Below, piece by piece: positions 56,058-64,000 of a DNA stretch of 64,000 bases. The position numbers were made by a program, and so were the translations under genes. Where the stretch lies: positions 372,001 to 436,000 of the forward strand of contig OW569382.1 in assembly GCA_937625935.1 (NCBI GenBank), written 5' to 3'. The stretch's first letter is position 1, and every line of letters begins with the position of its first letter. The DNA is from Tetramitus jugosus. Lineage: Eukaryota > Heterolobosea > Eutetramitea > Acrasida > Vahlkampfiidae. The notes under the pieces were generated by a model that worked only from the letters and a program-made list of their open reading frames with translations, did not search any database and had not been told where the DNA came from.

Positions 56058-57650
56058 ATGTTCAAATCAATTATTGCAACCTTGTTGTTGCTCTGCTCCT
56101 TGTCAGTATTCGTTTCTGCTGACTTGCCTGTCCACTGTTTGTTCCACCAAATTCAAGGTATGTTATGCTTGCTCAACCACCGTTCACACCCATGAACAAG
56201 TGCAAAAAAAAAGCTACCACAAAAAATCACCTCACCAATCACACATGATAACTAACATCTTTGAAAAAAAACAGGAACATGGGAATTGTCGCTTACAACA
56301 GGCGGTAAAACCAGAGACATTGTCAACACGTGCACCCTCAATAGCACACTCTCCATTGACTCCAAAATCAACATTCGTCTCACTGCTCCTGATGTCGTGA
56401 GAGATGACACTGGTATGAACATTGGTTTCTGGACATTGATTTATGATCAAGGTTTCGAAGCTGTTTTCACTCTTCAAGGAGAGTCCAAACCTCGCAAGTT
56501 CCTTAGCTTTTTCCACTATACTGAAGATCAAGACGGTGTAGTGACGAGCAACTGTGATAGAACTTTTGTTGGTTGGTATCATGATGCCACTGGTGCGAAT
56601 CCATCCAACTGGGGCTGTTTCCAAGGTAAAAGATTGAGTGATGAACAACCATTGTTCTCCTTGACCAATATTCGTAAGCCAAATATGCCTGTTTTCAATG
56701 CCAAACAGCTCTTTAAAAACGATGCTGCTTTGATTGAAAAAATTAACAAGGGAAATTTTGGATGGAGCGCAAAAGCTTATCCACACTTTGAACAATTGAC
56801 CAATGGAGATGTTCAGAGAATTTCTGGTAGAAGAATCAATCCATTTGCAAAGACTGCATTGCAAAATACGAGCAAATTCCTCAAATCACTCAAGTCAAAG
56901 GTGACTCAGACTCCAGTGAGTCAAATGAAGGTCAATCTACCAGAGGCATGGGATTGGAGAAATGTTTCTGGTGTCAACTATGTTTCCCCTGTTAGAAATC
57001 AACTCAAATGTGGCTCATGCTACGCATTTGCTGCCATGGGTATGTTTGAAGCTAGATTGAGAATCAAGACCAAGAATCAAGATCAAACCATTCTTTCTCC
57101 ACAAGATGTGGTTGACTGCAGTGTTTACTCTCAGGGATGTGATGGTGGATTCCAATACCTTGTTTCCAAGTATGCTGAAGACTTTGGATTGACATCTGAA
57201 CAATGTGATCCTTATGTCGGATCTGATGAAAAGTGCTCCAACAAGTGTGCAGGTCAAAAGAGACTCTATGGTACTGGATATGCCTATGTTGGTGGATTCT
57301 ATGGTGGTGCTAGCGAGGAGGCCATGATGAGAGAGATTTATCTCAATGGTCCTGTTGTTGTTGGTTTTGAGGTGCATCCTGACTTCCGTAACTACAATGG
57401 TGGTGTTTACAGACACAGTGGATTGAAGTCTAGCCAAGACCCACAATTCTTTGAAGTCAATCACGCTGTTTTGGCTGTTGGTTGGGGTGTTGATCCAGTT
57501 CAAGGAAAGTATTGGATCATCAAGAACAGTTGGTCCGAGGACTGGGGACTCAAGGGATACTTCTTGATTGCCAAGGGTGTTCCAGGTTATGGTGGTGAAT
57601 GTGGTGTTGAATCTGATGCCGTCAGCGCTCATCCACAACAATGGATGTAA
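56058..57650 (+). CDS. CTSC: Cathepsin C-like dipeptidyl peptidase I
   Basis: Lysosomal papain-family exopeptidase removing N-terminal dipeptides. Exon 1 is 56058-56157, the intron 56158-56274 (GTATGT...ACAG), exon 2 56275-57650, giving 491 residues. A signal peptide (about 1-20) is clear. The exclusion domain characteristic of cathepsin C follows: GTWELSLTT, IGFWTLIYDQGFEAV, and C...FVGWYH. The catalytic domain begins LPEAWDWRNVSGVNYVSPVRNQ, with CGSCYAFAAMGMFEAR (Cys282), VNHAVLAVGWG (His430) and IIKNSWSEDWG (Asn451). Chloride-site and Cys pairs (QDVVDCSVYSQGCDGG) are conserved. It likely activates or degrades food-vacuole proteins. Its stop lies 69 bp from the convergent MSH3 stop. Confidence 0.92.
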
Positions 57651-57719
57651 GGAACTCTTGCAATAAAATAGTTTACTGAAGTAAGAAGTGAAAACCTTTG
57701 ATTGAAATAAGGAGAAATT

Positions 57720-60700
57720 TTACAGGAACAAAGGAGAAAGTTGTTGTACCGAGACTTGACAGTGCTTTGTGGTTGCTTTGTCGAGAGTCGCCTCACCACC
57801 AAGAAGTTCCAAAAACTTGCAGAAGCTTCGTTCTGTGACTCTCTGCCGAGTTCGATCTTCAATCTGTTTCGACTTGGCATAAGCAATCTCCAGTATGGGT
57901 GGAGGTATTCCTGCGAGCTTGGCCACATTGATTCCATACGATTTCTCAGCCATTCCAGGCAATAATTTGTAGAGGAATTCGATAGATTTCTCACCGAGAA
58001 GGATGCTATAATCTGAATCATCTGAGTTATCGACCTTTGGTGCAGCATAGGACATGTGATAGTTGCGGACACAGGAGAATGTGTTCTCAAGTTGTGTAAT
58101 CAAGGGATAATGTGTCACGAAAAGAGTAAAGCAACGCATTTCAATTAACTTTGTAAGAATGGCATGAGCAATACTATAACCATCGTACGTACTTGTTCCT
58201 CTACCAATCTCATCCAATACGACCAATGACTTGTAAGTTGCATGATGCAGCATCTCACTTGCCTCAGCTAGTTCGACGAAAAATGTTGATTGACCTCGAG
58301 CAATATTGTCGGAGGCACCCATTCTTGTATAAATGCTATCGAAAATACTTAGGCGACAACTTTCGGCTGGAACATAGCAACCAATTTGAGCCATGAGAAC
58401 AATAAGAGATACTTGCCTCAAGTAGCTCGACTTACCACCCATATTTAAGCCTGTGCACACGTAGATTCTCGTATCTGCATCCATCTTTGTAGAGTTAGGT
58501 ACAAACTCTCTCTCCGTCAAAATTGTTTCCATGACAGGATGACGTCCATTAATAATTTCGAGAACACGGGGCTGGTCATCTGGAACAAACTCTGGCTTGA
58601 CGTATCCTTGACCGATAGATAACTCGGCCAGTGAGTTCAAGCAATCTAATATTGCAAATTGGTCAATGCACTTTTTCAAAGAGCTATACTTGGAGGAAAA
58701 TTGCTTCAGTAAGTCCACCCAAGCTTTGTCTGACTCGATTCCCAGTTTATCTTCATTCAGATCAATAATCTTAATCTGGTCGATAATTGGTTGAGTATGA
58801 TATCGCACCAAGGTTTTCGTTTGCCCCAACTTTATCCACTCTTTTGGTGCATCCTTGGATGCTCCTATCGGCAGTTCAATGACATACTTGAAATTCTTGT
58901 AAGTCTTGAAACTCAAGCTAGGTTTCTTGAATAACTTTCGCGCACCTTCTAATTCCCTGTCCAAATTCTTCTTTGCCTCTTTGATGAGATTGTAGTACGA
59001 AGCAATATGTCCACATATTGAGCCAGTAACTAGATTTGTGTCATTCGAGATACTTTGTTTGATAAACAAAGCTGACTTAATTCCTTCCTTTGCTGCTTGA
59101 TGAGAGAAAGAGTCTAAGTATGCTTGGATGAAGGATACCAAGTCATTTGGTATATTTTCAAATATCTGATACAAAAGTCCATCTTTTACAAGTTCAGCTT
59201 GCCACAAAGACTTTTCTGGTATATTCTCGAATATTCGCTGGAATGCACCAAGTGCTCTCAAAAATTCTTGAGGTGAAATCTTATTGTAAAAGATTTTCAT
59301 CAATGTCTTCTCCAAGTCTGGCAAGCTCTTCATGATTTCTATCATTTTGTCCAAGCAGGCTGAATGATTGTGTATTTCATCAATAGCATTCAGTCTCTCT
59401 TGAATTCTGTTCATATCTGTCAATGGATGGGTGATCCATTGTTTCAATAATCTTGCGCCAAATTTAGTTCTTGTTCTATCCATGATGTAGTACAAAGAGC
59501 CATTCTGACCATTATCAGTACTGTTCTGTAATATTTCCAAGTTGTGCAGTGTGATACCATTTAGAGACATTGTTCCGATTGTATTAAAGGAGTGATACTT
59601 CATTCGAGGAAGGCGCAACAAATGGTCCAATTTGAAATCCTTCAAATAGATGATGAGTCTGTAGAAGCATAGTTGAACGGAAAATGGAAGTGACATAATT
59701 TTCTCCAACTGTTCCTCTTCAGATGATTTTACGACCTTTGGTACACCGTCCTCCTCGTCTTCCTCTTCAGATACAAAGAATTCTTCAAAATATTTGGTCA
59801 AAAACCGTTGATTCTCCTCATCTAGATCATGCGAATATTTCTCAATTCTAGGGTGTGAATTGTTTCTACATAACGATTGTTGCACTATTCTCTCCGTTTC
59901 ACGGGACACATCTTCTGATAACAAAACTTCGATAGGCTGGATTTTACACAACCTTGTATCAAGCTCCTGTCTCATCGCGTGATCTACAAATGGCTCTTCA
60001 TAAATGACTTGACCAGTTGTCACATCAACACATACCATGGAGATCATCACTTTTTGAGATGAATCATCTTCATCTTCGAATGATTCTTCGTTTATAACTA
60101 ACAAATGAGAGAATATTCCTTCATCCAAATCACCCAAGTCCTCTCCAATTTGTGTGCTTGCTGAATACATGCTAGTCAGATCACGAGTAAATGGTTGAGC
60201 AGACTTTTTTCCCTTTTCGTCATCCATGGCCTTCAATGCTGCCGTTTCCGTTTGCTTTACAACTCCACACTTAAAACCAGCCAGAATCATCTTTCTTAAG
60301 TGAAAGGATAACCGATGCGTGGGCAGACAGACGCATTGGAAATTACTCTTTTGAAACTGGATCAACCCATTTGTTTTGCTTGCATTCAGTGCATCTTCTC
60401 CAAAAAGATAAAATTTGTATCCAACTTCCACAAACATAAGTACTCCAGGATACTCCTTCTTCAACTTCAAAACTTGTTGTTCAAGTGGAGTGTGTTTGAC
60501 TACGCTTGATTTTGCTTTGGTCTTCGTGCTTGCCTTCTTCTTAGTCTTCTTTTTTGCACCATCCGACTCTTCATCGTCATCACCTCCATCTCCTGCTTCT
60601 GCTCTTTGCTCTGCGTTCAAAAGAGATTCAGACAACAACTTTTCAACAAATAGCTTATGACGTTCTTCATCTGCTACTTCTCCTTGCTTTTCTGAGCTGT

Positions 60701-61448
60701 ACATGTATACGACAGGATCAAATGCAGGAGCACTACTCGTACTTGTCTTCGATGATGATGTCTTCTTCACTGGAGTGGATACTGAAGATTTCTTCTTTGT
60801 ATTTTTGCTCTTTGTAAGTGAGATTTTCTTGCCCTTTTTCTTCTTTAACGAAGCAACAACTTCTCCATCTGATGAATCATCCATCGGCATTCCATGATCC
60901 AACTCTTCCTCATATGCACCATCATCCACATCTTCATCTGCATCATCTCTTGCAGCATCAGGAACATAATCATCATCGTCATTATCACTGCTATTTTTCT
61001 TTCTTTTATGTTTCGCTGGTTTTTCATCTCTTGTTTTGCGTACCCAGACCTTCTTTTTCGAAGAAGAAGCCTTCTTCTCTGTTTCCTCTGCTTCTTCTTC
61101 TGCATTGTCATCATTATCGCTATTATCTCGACCTGCAGCTAATACTCTACTTTTGGATCTTCGAGTGGTGACTCTACGTCTCTTGGGTGCTCTTTGCTCT
61201 TCTTCTTCTTCATCAGAATCAGACTCATCACTGTTCTTATCGTCGACAGTTGATTTTTGTTGAGTTGCAATTCTTTGTCTGGCAAGAACAGAAGTTCTTC
61301 TGCTTCTTCTCGTCGTCGTAGTTGTGGTCGTCTTGTCTTCACTGACTACTTGTTCTTCTTCTTGTTGTTGTTCGATGGTCCCTTCATGGTTCTCATCACT
61401 GCTCGATTCGACGGTGACTCGGGTGCGTTTTCTGACTACTCTTGGCAT
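57720..61448 (-). CDS. MSH3: DNA mismatch repair protein MSH3
   Basis: MutS homologue of 1242 residues. Upstream of the ATG at 61448 the frame has no other ATG. Residues 1-330 are acidic and basic low complexity. The mismatch-binding domain matches MSH3 rather than MSH6: HTPLEQQVLKLKKEYPGVLMFVEVGYKFYLFGEDA, PTHRLSFHLRKMILAGFK and GVVKQTETAALKA, lacking the MSH6 FxE motif. The lever and clamp follow, then the ATPase: Walker A GLNMGGKSS (residues 1000-1008), DSIYTRMGASDNI, STFFVELAEASEML, LVVLDEIGRGTSTYDG and FVTHYPLI. In Walker A, Leu1001 replaces the near-invariant proline of GPNMGGKS. It would pair with MSH2 to repair insertion-deletion loops. No intron is seen. Confidence 0.93.
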   Translation of the reverse strand: MPRVVRKRTRVTVESSSDENHEGTIEQQQEEEQVVSEDKTTTTTTTRRSRRTSVLARQRIATQQKSTVDDKNSDESDSDEEEEEQRAPKRRRVTTRRSKSRVLAAGRDNSDNDDNAEEEAEETEKKASSSKKKVWVRKTRDEKPAKHKRKKNSSDNDDDDYVPDAARDDADEDVDDGAYEEELDHGMPMDDSSDGEVVASLKKKKGKKISLTKSKNTKKKSSVSTPVKKTSSSKTSTSSAPAFDPVVYMYSSEKQGEVADEERHKLFVEKLLSESLLNAEQRAEAGDGGDDDEESDGAKKKTKKKASTKTKAKSSVVKHTPLEQQVLKLKKEYPGVLMFVEVGYKFYLFGEDALNASKTNGLIQFQKSNFQCVCLPTHRLSFHLRKMILAGFKCGVVKQTETAALKAMDDEKGKKSAQPFTRDLTSMYSASTQIGEDLGDLDEGIFSHLLVINEESFEDEDDSSQKVMISMVCVDVTTGQVIYEEPFVDHAMRQELDTRLCKIQPIEVLLSEDVSRETERIVQQSLCRNNSHPRIEKYSHDLDEENQRFLTKYFEEFFVSEEEDEEDGVPKVVKSSEEEQLEKIMSLPFSVQLCFYRLIIYLKDFKLDHLLRLPRMKYHSFNTIGTMSLNGITLHNLEILQNSTDNGQNGSLYYIMDRTRTKFGARLLKQWITHPLTDMNRIQERLNAIDEIHNHSACLDKMIEIMKSLPDLEKTLMKIFYNKISPQEFLRALGAFQRIFENIPEKSLWQAELVKDGLLYQIFENIPNDLVSFIQAYLDSFSHQAAKEGIKSALFIKQSISNDTNLVTGSICGHIASYYNLIKEAKKNLDRELEGARKLFKKPSLSFKTYKNFKYVIELPIGASKDAPKEWIKLGQTKTLVRYHTQPIIDQIKIIDLNEDKLGIESDKAWVDLLKQFSSKYSSLKKCIDQFAILDCLNSLAELSIGQGYVKPEFVPDDQPRVLEIINGRHPVMETILTEREFVPNSTKMDADTRIYVCTGLNMGGKSSYLRQVSLIVLMAQIGCYVPAESCRLSIFDSIYTRMGASDNIARGQSTFFVELAEASEMLHHATYKSLVVLDEIGRGTSTYDGYSIAHAILTKLIEMRCFTLFVTHYPLITQLENTFSCVRNYHMSYAAPKVDNSDDSDYSILLGEKSIEFLYKLLPGMAEKSYGINVAKLAGIPPPILEIAYAKSKQIEDRTRQRVTERSFCKFLELLGGEATLDKATTKHCQVSVQQLSPLFL

Positions 61449-61795
61449 CTTGCACTGGGTCAATAAATAAAGAAGTAAATGCAAGCTTTTGTTTGAAGAC
61501 AGTTCACCAGTATCGACCGGGCGAAGTTTAAAGTGCAGTTCGAGTGAATTGTGGATTAGCGGAAAAACAGAATTTGTCCGAGTTATCTATTACCCGCCAA
61601 ATAACCCCGAAAGATTCGACCCTTCTGTTCTCCGACGCCAGCAGTCTTCTGTCAGTACAAAAACGAACCCTTCCACCCCCAACCAACAAACAAAAACAAC
61701 AAGTGCCACACTCTCGATAACTACCCCGAATATCTTTGCTGCCAATTATTGAATAAGATCTGATTGGCTCTTTATTTCACATTCACACTTGACAA
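61449..61795. other. Divergent promoter region, MSH3 and CaaX protein
   Basis: 347 bp between start codons. An 87-codon plus-strand frame at 61489-61749 lacks an ATG and reads Pro/Ser/Thr-rich, ending in a stop before the next gene, so it is not called. No TATA consensus stands out. Confidence 0.4.
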
Positions 61796-63148
61796 ATGTA
61801 CAGGACCGAAATCCTTTTGCCATCTTCGTCTGGCTCTCCTTCGCCCAGGTCTGCCAATTCCAGTTCCTCCCATCACTATTCCTTCTCGCTTTCATCGCCT
61901 GCCGTAGACCACAATTCGCCCTTCAACAACAATACCAACGACTATTCAAGCAATAGGAAAACTGATTATTCCGATCATCCTTTCCATACTGGATTCATCT
62001 TTAGCAGTACGAATACATCGAGTCATCTTCATAATACAGATAAGGACGATGACGATGATGAATCTAGTGATCAAAAACAAGAAGATGAAGTCATCACGTT
62101 TCACTCACCCGGTAGTTGCACACCAAGGAAGCGAAAGTTCAGTCTTCATAACACACCGAGGTCACTCAGAAAAACATCCATGATTCAATCACCAGTAGTG
62201 TCGTACGACCATGATGACCTTGGATCAAGTGGCCCTTTAACGACCAGAGGTAGAAGCACTACATTGAAATCGACACCTTCATCCGGCAGTCGCCGAAGGC
62301 CTTCTCTGTTTGGTGGTGGCATCGGTGTGAGTGGTGCTTTTGGTTCACCGAGCCCTCGAAAGAAAGACATGGGAAATATATTGTTGACCAACAAACGAAG
62401 AGTACTAGAGACGAGCAAGAGAGGCAGTATAAAACAAGACATACGACTGTCAGCAAGCATGGAAATTGTCCAGTATTCGGCAACAGATTTTGGCATCATT
62501 ACTCGAAACGGAGAAATTGTGATGCAAGACTTGAATGGAAATGCTGGAGAGTGGGTGCAAGTGCTCACGAATACGATAGAAACCATTGTAGAGGAGCGAC
62601 TGGAGGAGAAGGAGGGTCTTCGACCCAAGCGGAAAACCAGTTCAGCCTCGAGACAAAGATCCAACAGTGCCGCTGTCAACGCACGGAGGTCTGTACAAAA
62701 TTTTGTGGAGGAGTTGCATCATGGTACGGCTGTTCGTACTTCGTTGAAGCAAATACAACAACAGTTTTTGCAACAAGCACAGTTTGTGACATCTCCTACG
62801 AGCCCTACGAACACCAACAAGGGACAAAGTTTTAATTGGAACGCTCCAATGACCAGCCGAAGTGTGGAAGACAACAGGAATACAATGACAGCCACGGCAG
62901 CCACGTCCACATCCAACAAAAATTTAACTTACTCATCCAACACATCTACTGGCTCTGATGACACAATTACGAACGCCACTTCTCCCAGAATGTCCCCCAG
63001 AGTGATAGGAAAGGATTATGGTAATTTCAGAGAGAGACAACCACAGATTGAAGCAGAGAGACAACGGAAACTGGACGCCAAACGTGCAAAGGAGCTGCGC
63101 AAAGAGAAAAGAAAGCAATCCGCACGCAATAAATGCAGCATTATGTAA
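61796..63148 (+). CDS. Ser/Pro-rich protein with C-terminal CaaX box
   Basis: A 450-residue mostly disordered protein. Residues 1-200 are Ser/Asn/Asp-rich with SP and TP sites (SPRSANS, HSPGSCTPRKRKFS, SPSPRKKD) suited to proline-directed kinases. The only folded-looking part is about residues 218-270: IRLSASMEIVQYSATDFGIITRNGEIVMQDLNGNAGEW, then a helix with VQVLTNTIETIVEERLEEKEG. The C terminus is a Lys/Arg-rich helix followed by KCSIM, a good CaaX motif (Cys447; Met at X favours farnesylation) with an adjacent polybasic region, as in membrane-targeted Ras proteins. No GTPase domain is present. It probably acts as a prenylated membrane scaffold; the function is unknown. Confidence 0.7.
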   Translation: MYRTEILLPSSSGSPSPRSANSSSSHHYSFSLSSPAVDHNSPFNNNTNDYSSNRKTDYSDHPFHTGFIFSSTNTSSHLHNTDKDDDDDESSDQKQEDEVITFHSPGSCTPRKRKFSLHNTPRSLRKTSMIQSPVVSYDHDDLGSSGPLTTRGRSTTLKSTPSSGSRRRPSLFGGGIGVSGAFGSPSPRKKDMGNILLTNKRRVLETSKRGSIKQDIRLSASMEIVQYSATDFGIITRNGEIVMQDLNGNAGEWVQVLTNTIETIVEERLEEKEGLRPKRKTSSASRQRSNSAAVNARRSVQNFVEELHHGTAVRTSLKQIQQQFLQQAQFVTSPTSPTNTNKGQSFNWNAPMTSRSVEDNRNTMTATAATSTSNKNLTYSSNTSTGSDDTITNATSPRMSPRVIGKDYGNFRERQPQIEAERQRKLDAKRAKELRKEKRKQSARNKCSIM

Positions 63149-63201
63149 GGATACAAAGTGTATTGTTTTGCTAGGGGCTTAAGGGGCTCGTTCAGGAACA
63201 A

Positions 63202-63795
63202 TCAACTTGAGCTTGTGATATCTACTACGTTGAGCGAATAGCCTGCTACCTGAATCCTCTTTTCGACCTCCTTCAAAAAATAATTAATTTGAGCCGAGGC
63301 AAATATCATGGACTGACTCTCAATCGCTGATGTGACCATTGGAATCCATCTTCTAAAGTCACAATTGATTGTAGCATGAACGAGGGAGGACTGCCCATCC
63401 ATTGATCGTGCAACGTTCATTATCACTTTGGATTCCAGTGGGCTGAGCATTGCATTTTTTATGAATACATCGGTGATCACTTGAACCTGGGATATGAGTC
63501 CCTGATTGTCTTTTGTGTGAGTCATCCGAGAGACAGACGAAGCTTCCATCATTCCATCAATGTTGAACATTCTTTGAAGTGCATCAGGAACAGCCAAGGG
63601 AACCATGTATGAATTCCATCGCTCCAAGAATTGAGCATTCCCGTCACTGCCCAAAGACCAAGAACTCACCTTGACATCTCTCCATCCCAGAGCCTCTTGT
63701 GTCTGCTTAAGGAAGATTGGATCATCAATCATATGCTGTACAATGAAGTGGATGGGTACTCCTCTAAATTCTAAACGTATTTGTTGTGATTTCAT
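63202..63795 (-). CDS. START-like (polyketide cyclase-type) protein, tentative
   Basis: A 197-residue protein from the ATG at 63795 (MKSQQIRLEFRGVPIHFI). The pattern of an N-terminal helix after FIVQHMIDDPIFLKQTQEALG, then alternating beta strands (DVKVSSWSLGSDG, SSVSRMTHTKDN, LISQVQVITDVFI, SLVHATINCDF), and a long C-terminal helix (QSMIFASAQINYFLKEVEKRI) is that of the START/Bet v1-like lipid-binding fold, as in DUF2505-type or SRPBCC proteins. No motif proves this. A lipid- or hydrophobic-ligand carrier is a reasonable guess. Its stop is 54 bp from the convergent CaaX-protein stop. Confidence 0.6.
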   Translation of the reverse strand: MKSQQIRLEFRGVPIHFIVQHMIDDPIFLKQTQEALGWRDVKVSSWSLGSDGNAQFLERWNSYMVPLAVPDALQRMFNIDGMMEASSVSRMTHTKDNQGLISQVQVITDVFIKNAMLSPLESKVIMNVARSMDGQSSLVHATINCDFRRWIPMVTSAIESQSMIFASAQINYFLKEVEKRIQVAGYSLNVVDITSSS

Positions 63796-63852
63796 TTCCA
63801 CTCATCAGTTTCCGAAATTGTTAATGTTAATCTACCCGTCAGCCTTGTTTTT

Positions 63853-64000
63853 ATGTGCGATACAACCGGGTCGGGATTTTGTCAAGATCTGTTCTATTAT
63901 CTGTTCGATGTGACAAATTTGGTCTTTACGGGACTTGTGTTCAGATACACTACAGCCGTGTTTGTCGACAACTGCTATCAACATCTCCAGACTACGATGA
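63853..64000 (+). CDS. Possible partial gene running off the window
   Basis: An ATG at 63853 opens a frame that stays open to the window edge (49 codons). It begins MCDTTGSGFCQDLFYYLFD and contains VTNLVFTGLVFRYTTAVFVDN. The residues look protein-like, and the ATG lies 57 bp from the divergent gene start at 63795, a spacing like other divergent pairs here. Nothing more can be said without the next sequence. Confidence 0.4.
   Translation, partial: MCDTTGSGFCQDLFYYLFDVTNLVFTGLVFRYTTAVFVDNCYQHLQTTM

Noticed and set aside
60845-61114. Overlapping open frames opposite the MSH3 N terminus
   Set aside because: Low-complexity Lys/Glu/Ser/Asp coding produces long shadow frames on both strands; none has independent motifs.

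Overview
The window looks like a compact protist nuclear genome and contains no prokaryotic operons. About 35 genes sit on both strands with short spacers. Nine introns of 77-169 bp begin GT (often GTATG or GTAAG) and end AG, and many proteins carry Asn/Gln/Ser/Thr runs. A trypanosomatid-style receptor adenylate cyclase, together with the other gene content, fits a Naegleria-like heterolobosean (Discoba). That placement is inference, and no marker gene fixes the species.

Layout. 1-35.8 kb is ordinary genic DNA: CDC23/APC8 (partial), a WD40-HECT ubiquitin ligase, AsnA-type asparagine synthetase, a sphingolipid synthase, ankyrin and unknown proteins, a solute-binding-protein-like surface protein, a Ras-like GTPase, TAF5, a 2-hydroxyacid dehydrogenase, a complete-looking piggyBac-like element, a carbohydrate-binding secreted protein, an RNF170-like ligase, a metallophosphoesterase, an OTU protease, a GST, an aquaporin, a RING-H2 protein, phosphoglycerate kinase and a two-RRM protein. 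35.9-47.7 kb is an island of non-LTR retrotransposons (LINEs) plus a hAT transposon, organised around two tRNA genes (Glu-UUC with an intron, and Ile-AAU). 48.2-64 kb is genic again: the receptor cyclase, an AlkD-like DNA glycosylase, a charged protein, cathepsin C, MSH3, a CaaX protein and a START-like protein.

The most notable structure is the tRNA-LINE island. LINE copies are stacked directly upstream of each tRNA gene, always in opposite orientation to it. Each stack is punctuated by three copies of one target-site sequence: TCAAAGTTTAA for tRNA-Glu and TTAGACTTATA for tRNA-Ile. The copy next to the tRNA lies about 27-44 bp from its 5' end. The copy nearest each tRNA is the least decayed, and decay increases outward, as expected if every insertion regenerates the target beside the tRNA. 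Six LINE 3' ends share a two-hairpin signature, CAAC(N4-5)GTTG followed by a GC-rich hairpin near the stop codon. The GC-rich hairpin keeps its pairing while its sequence changes. Together these suggest an APE-endonuclease LINE family aimed at the pol III initiation region and using a structured RNA 3' end.
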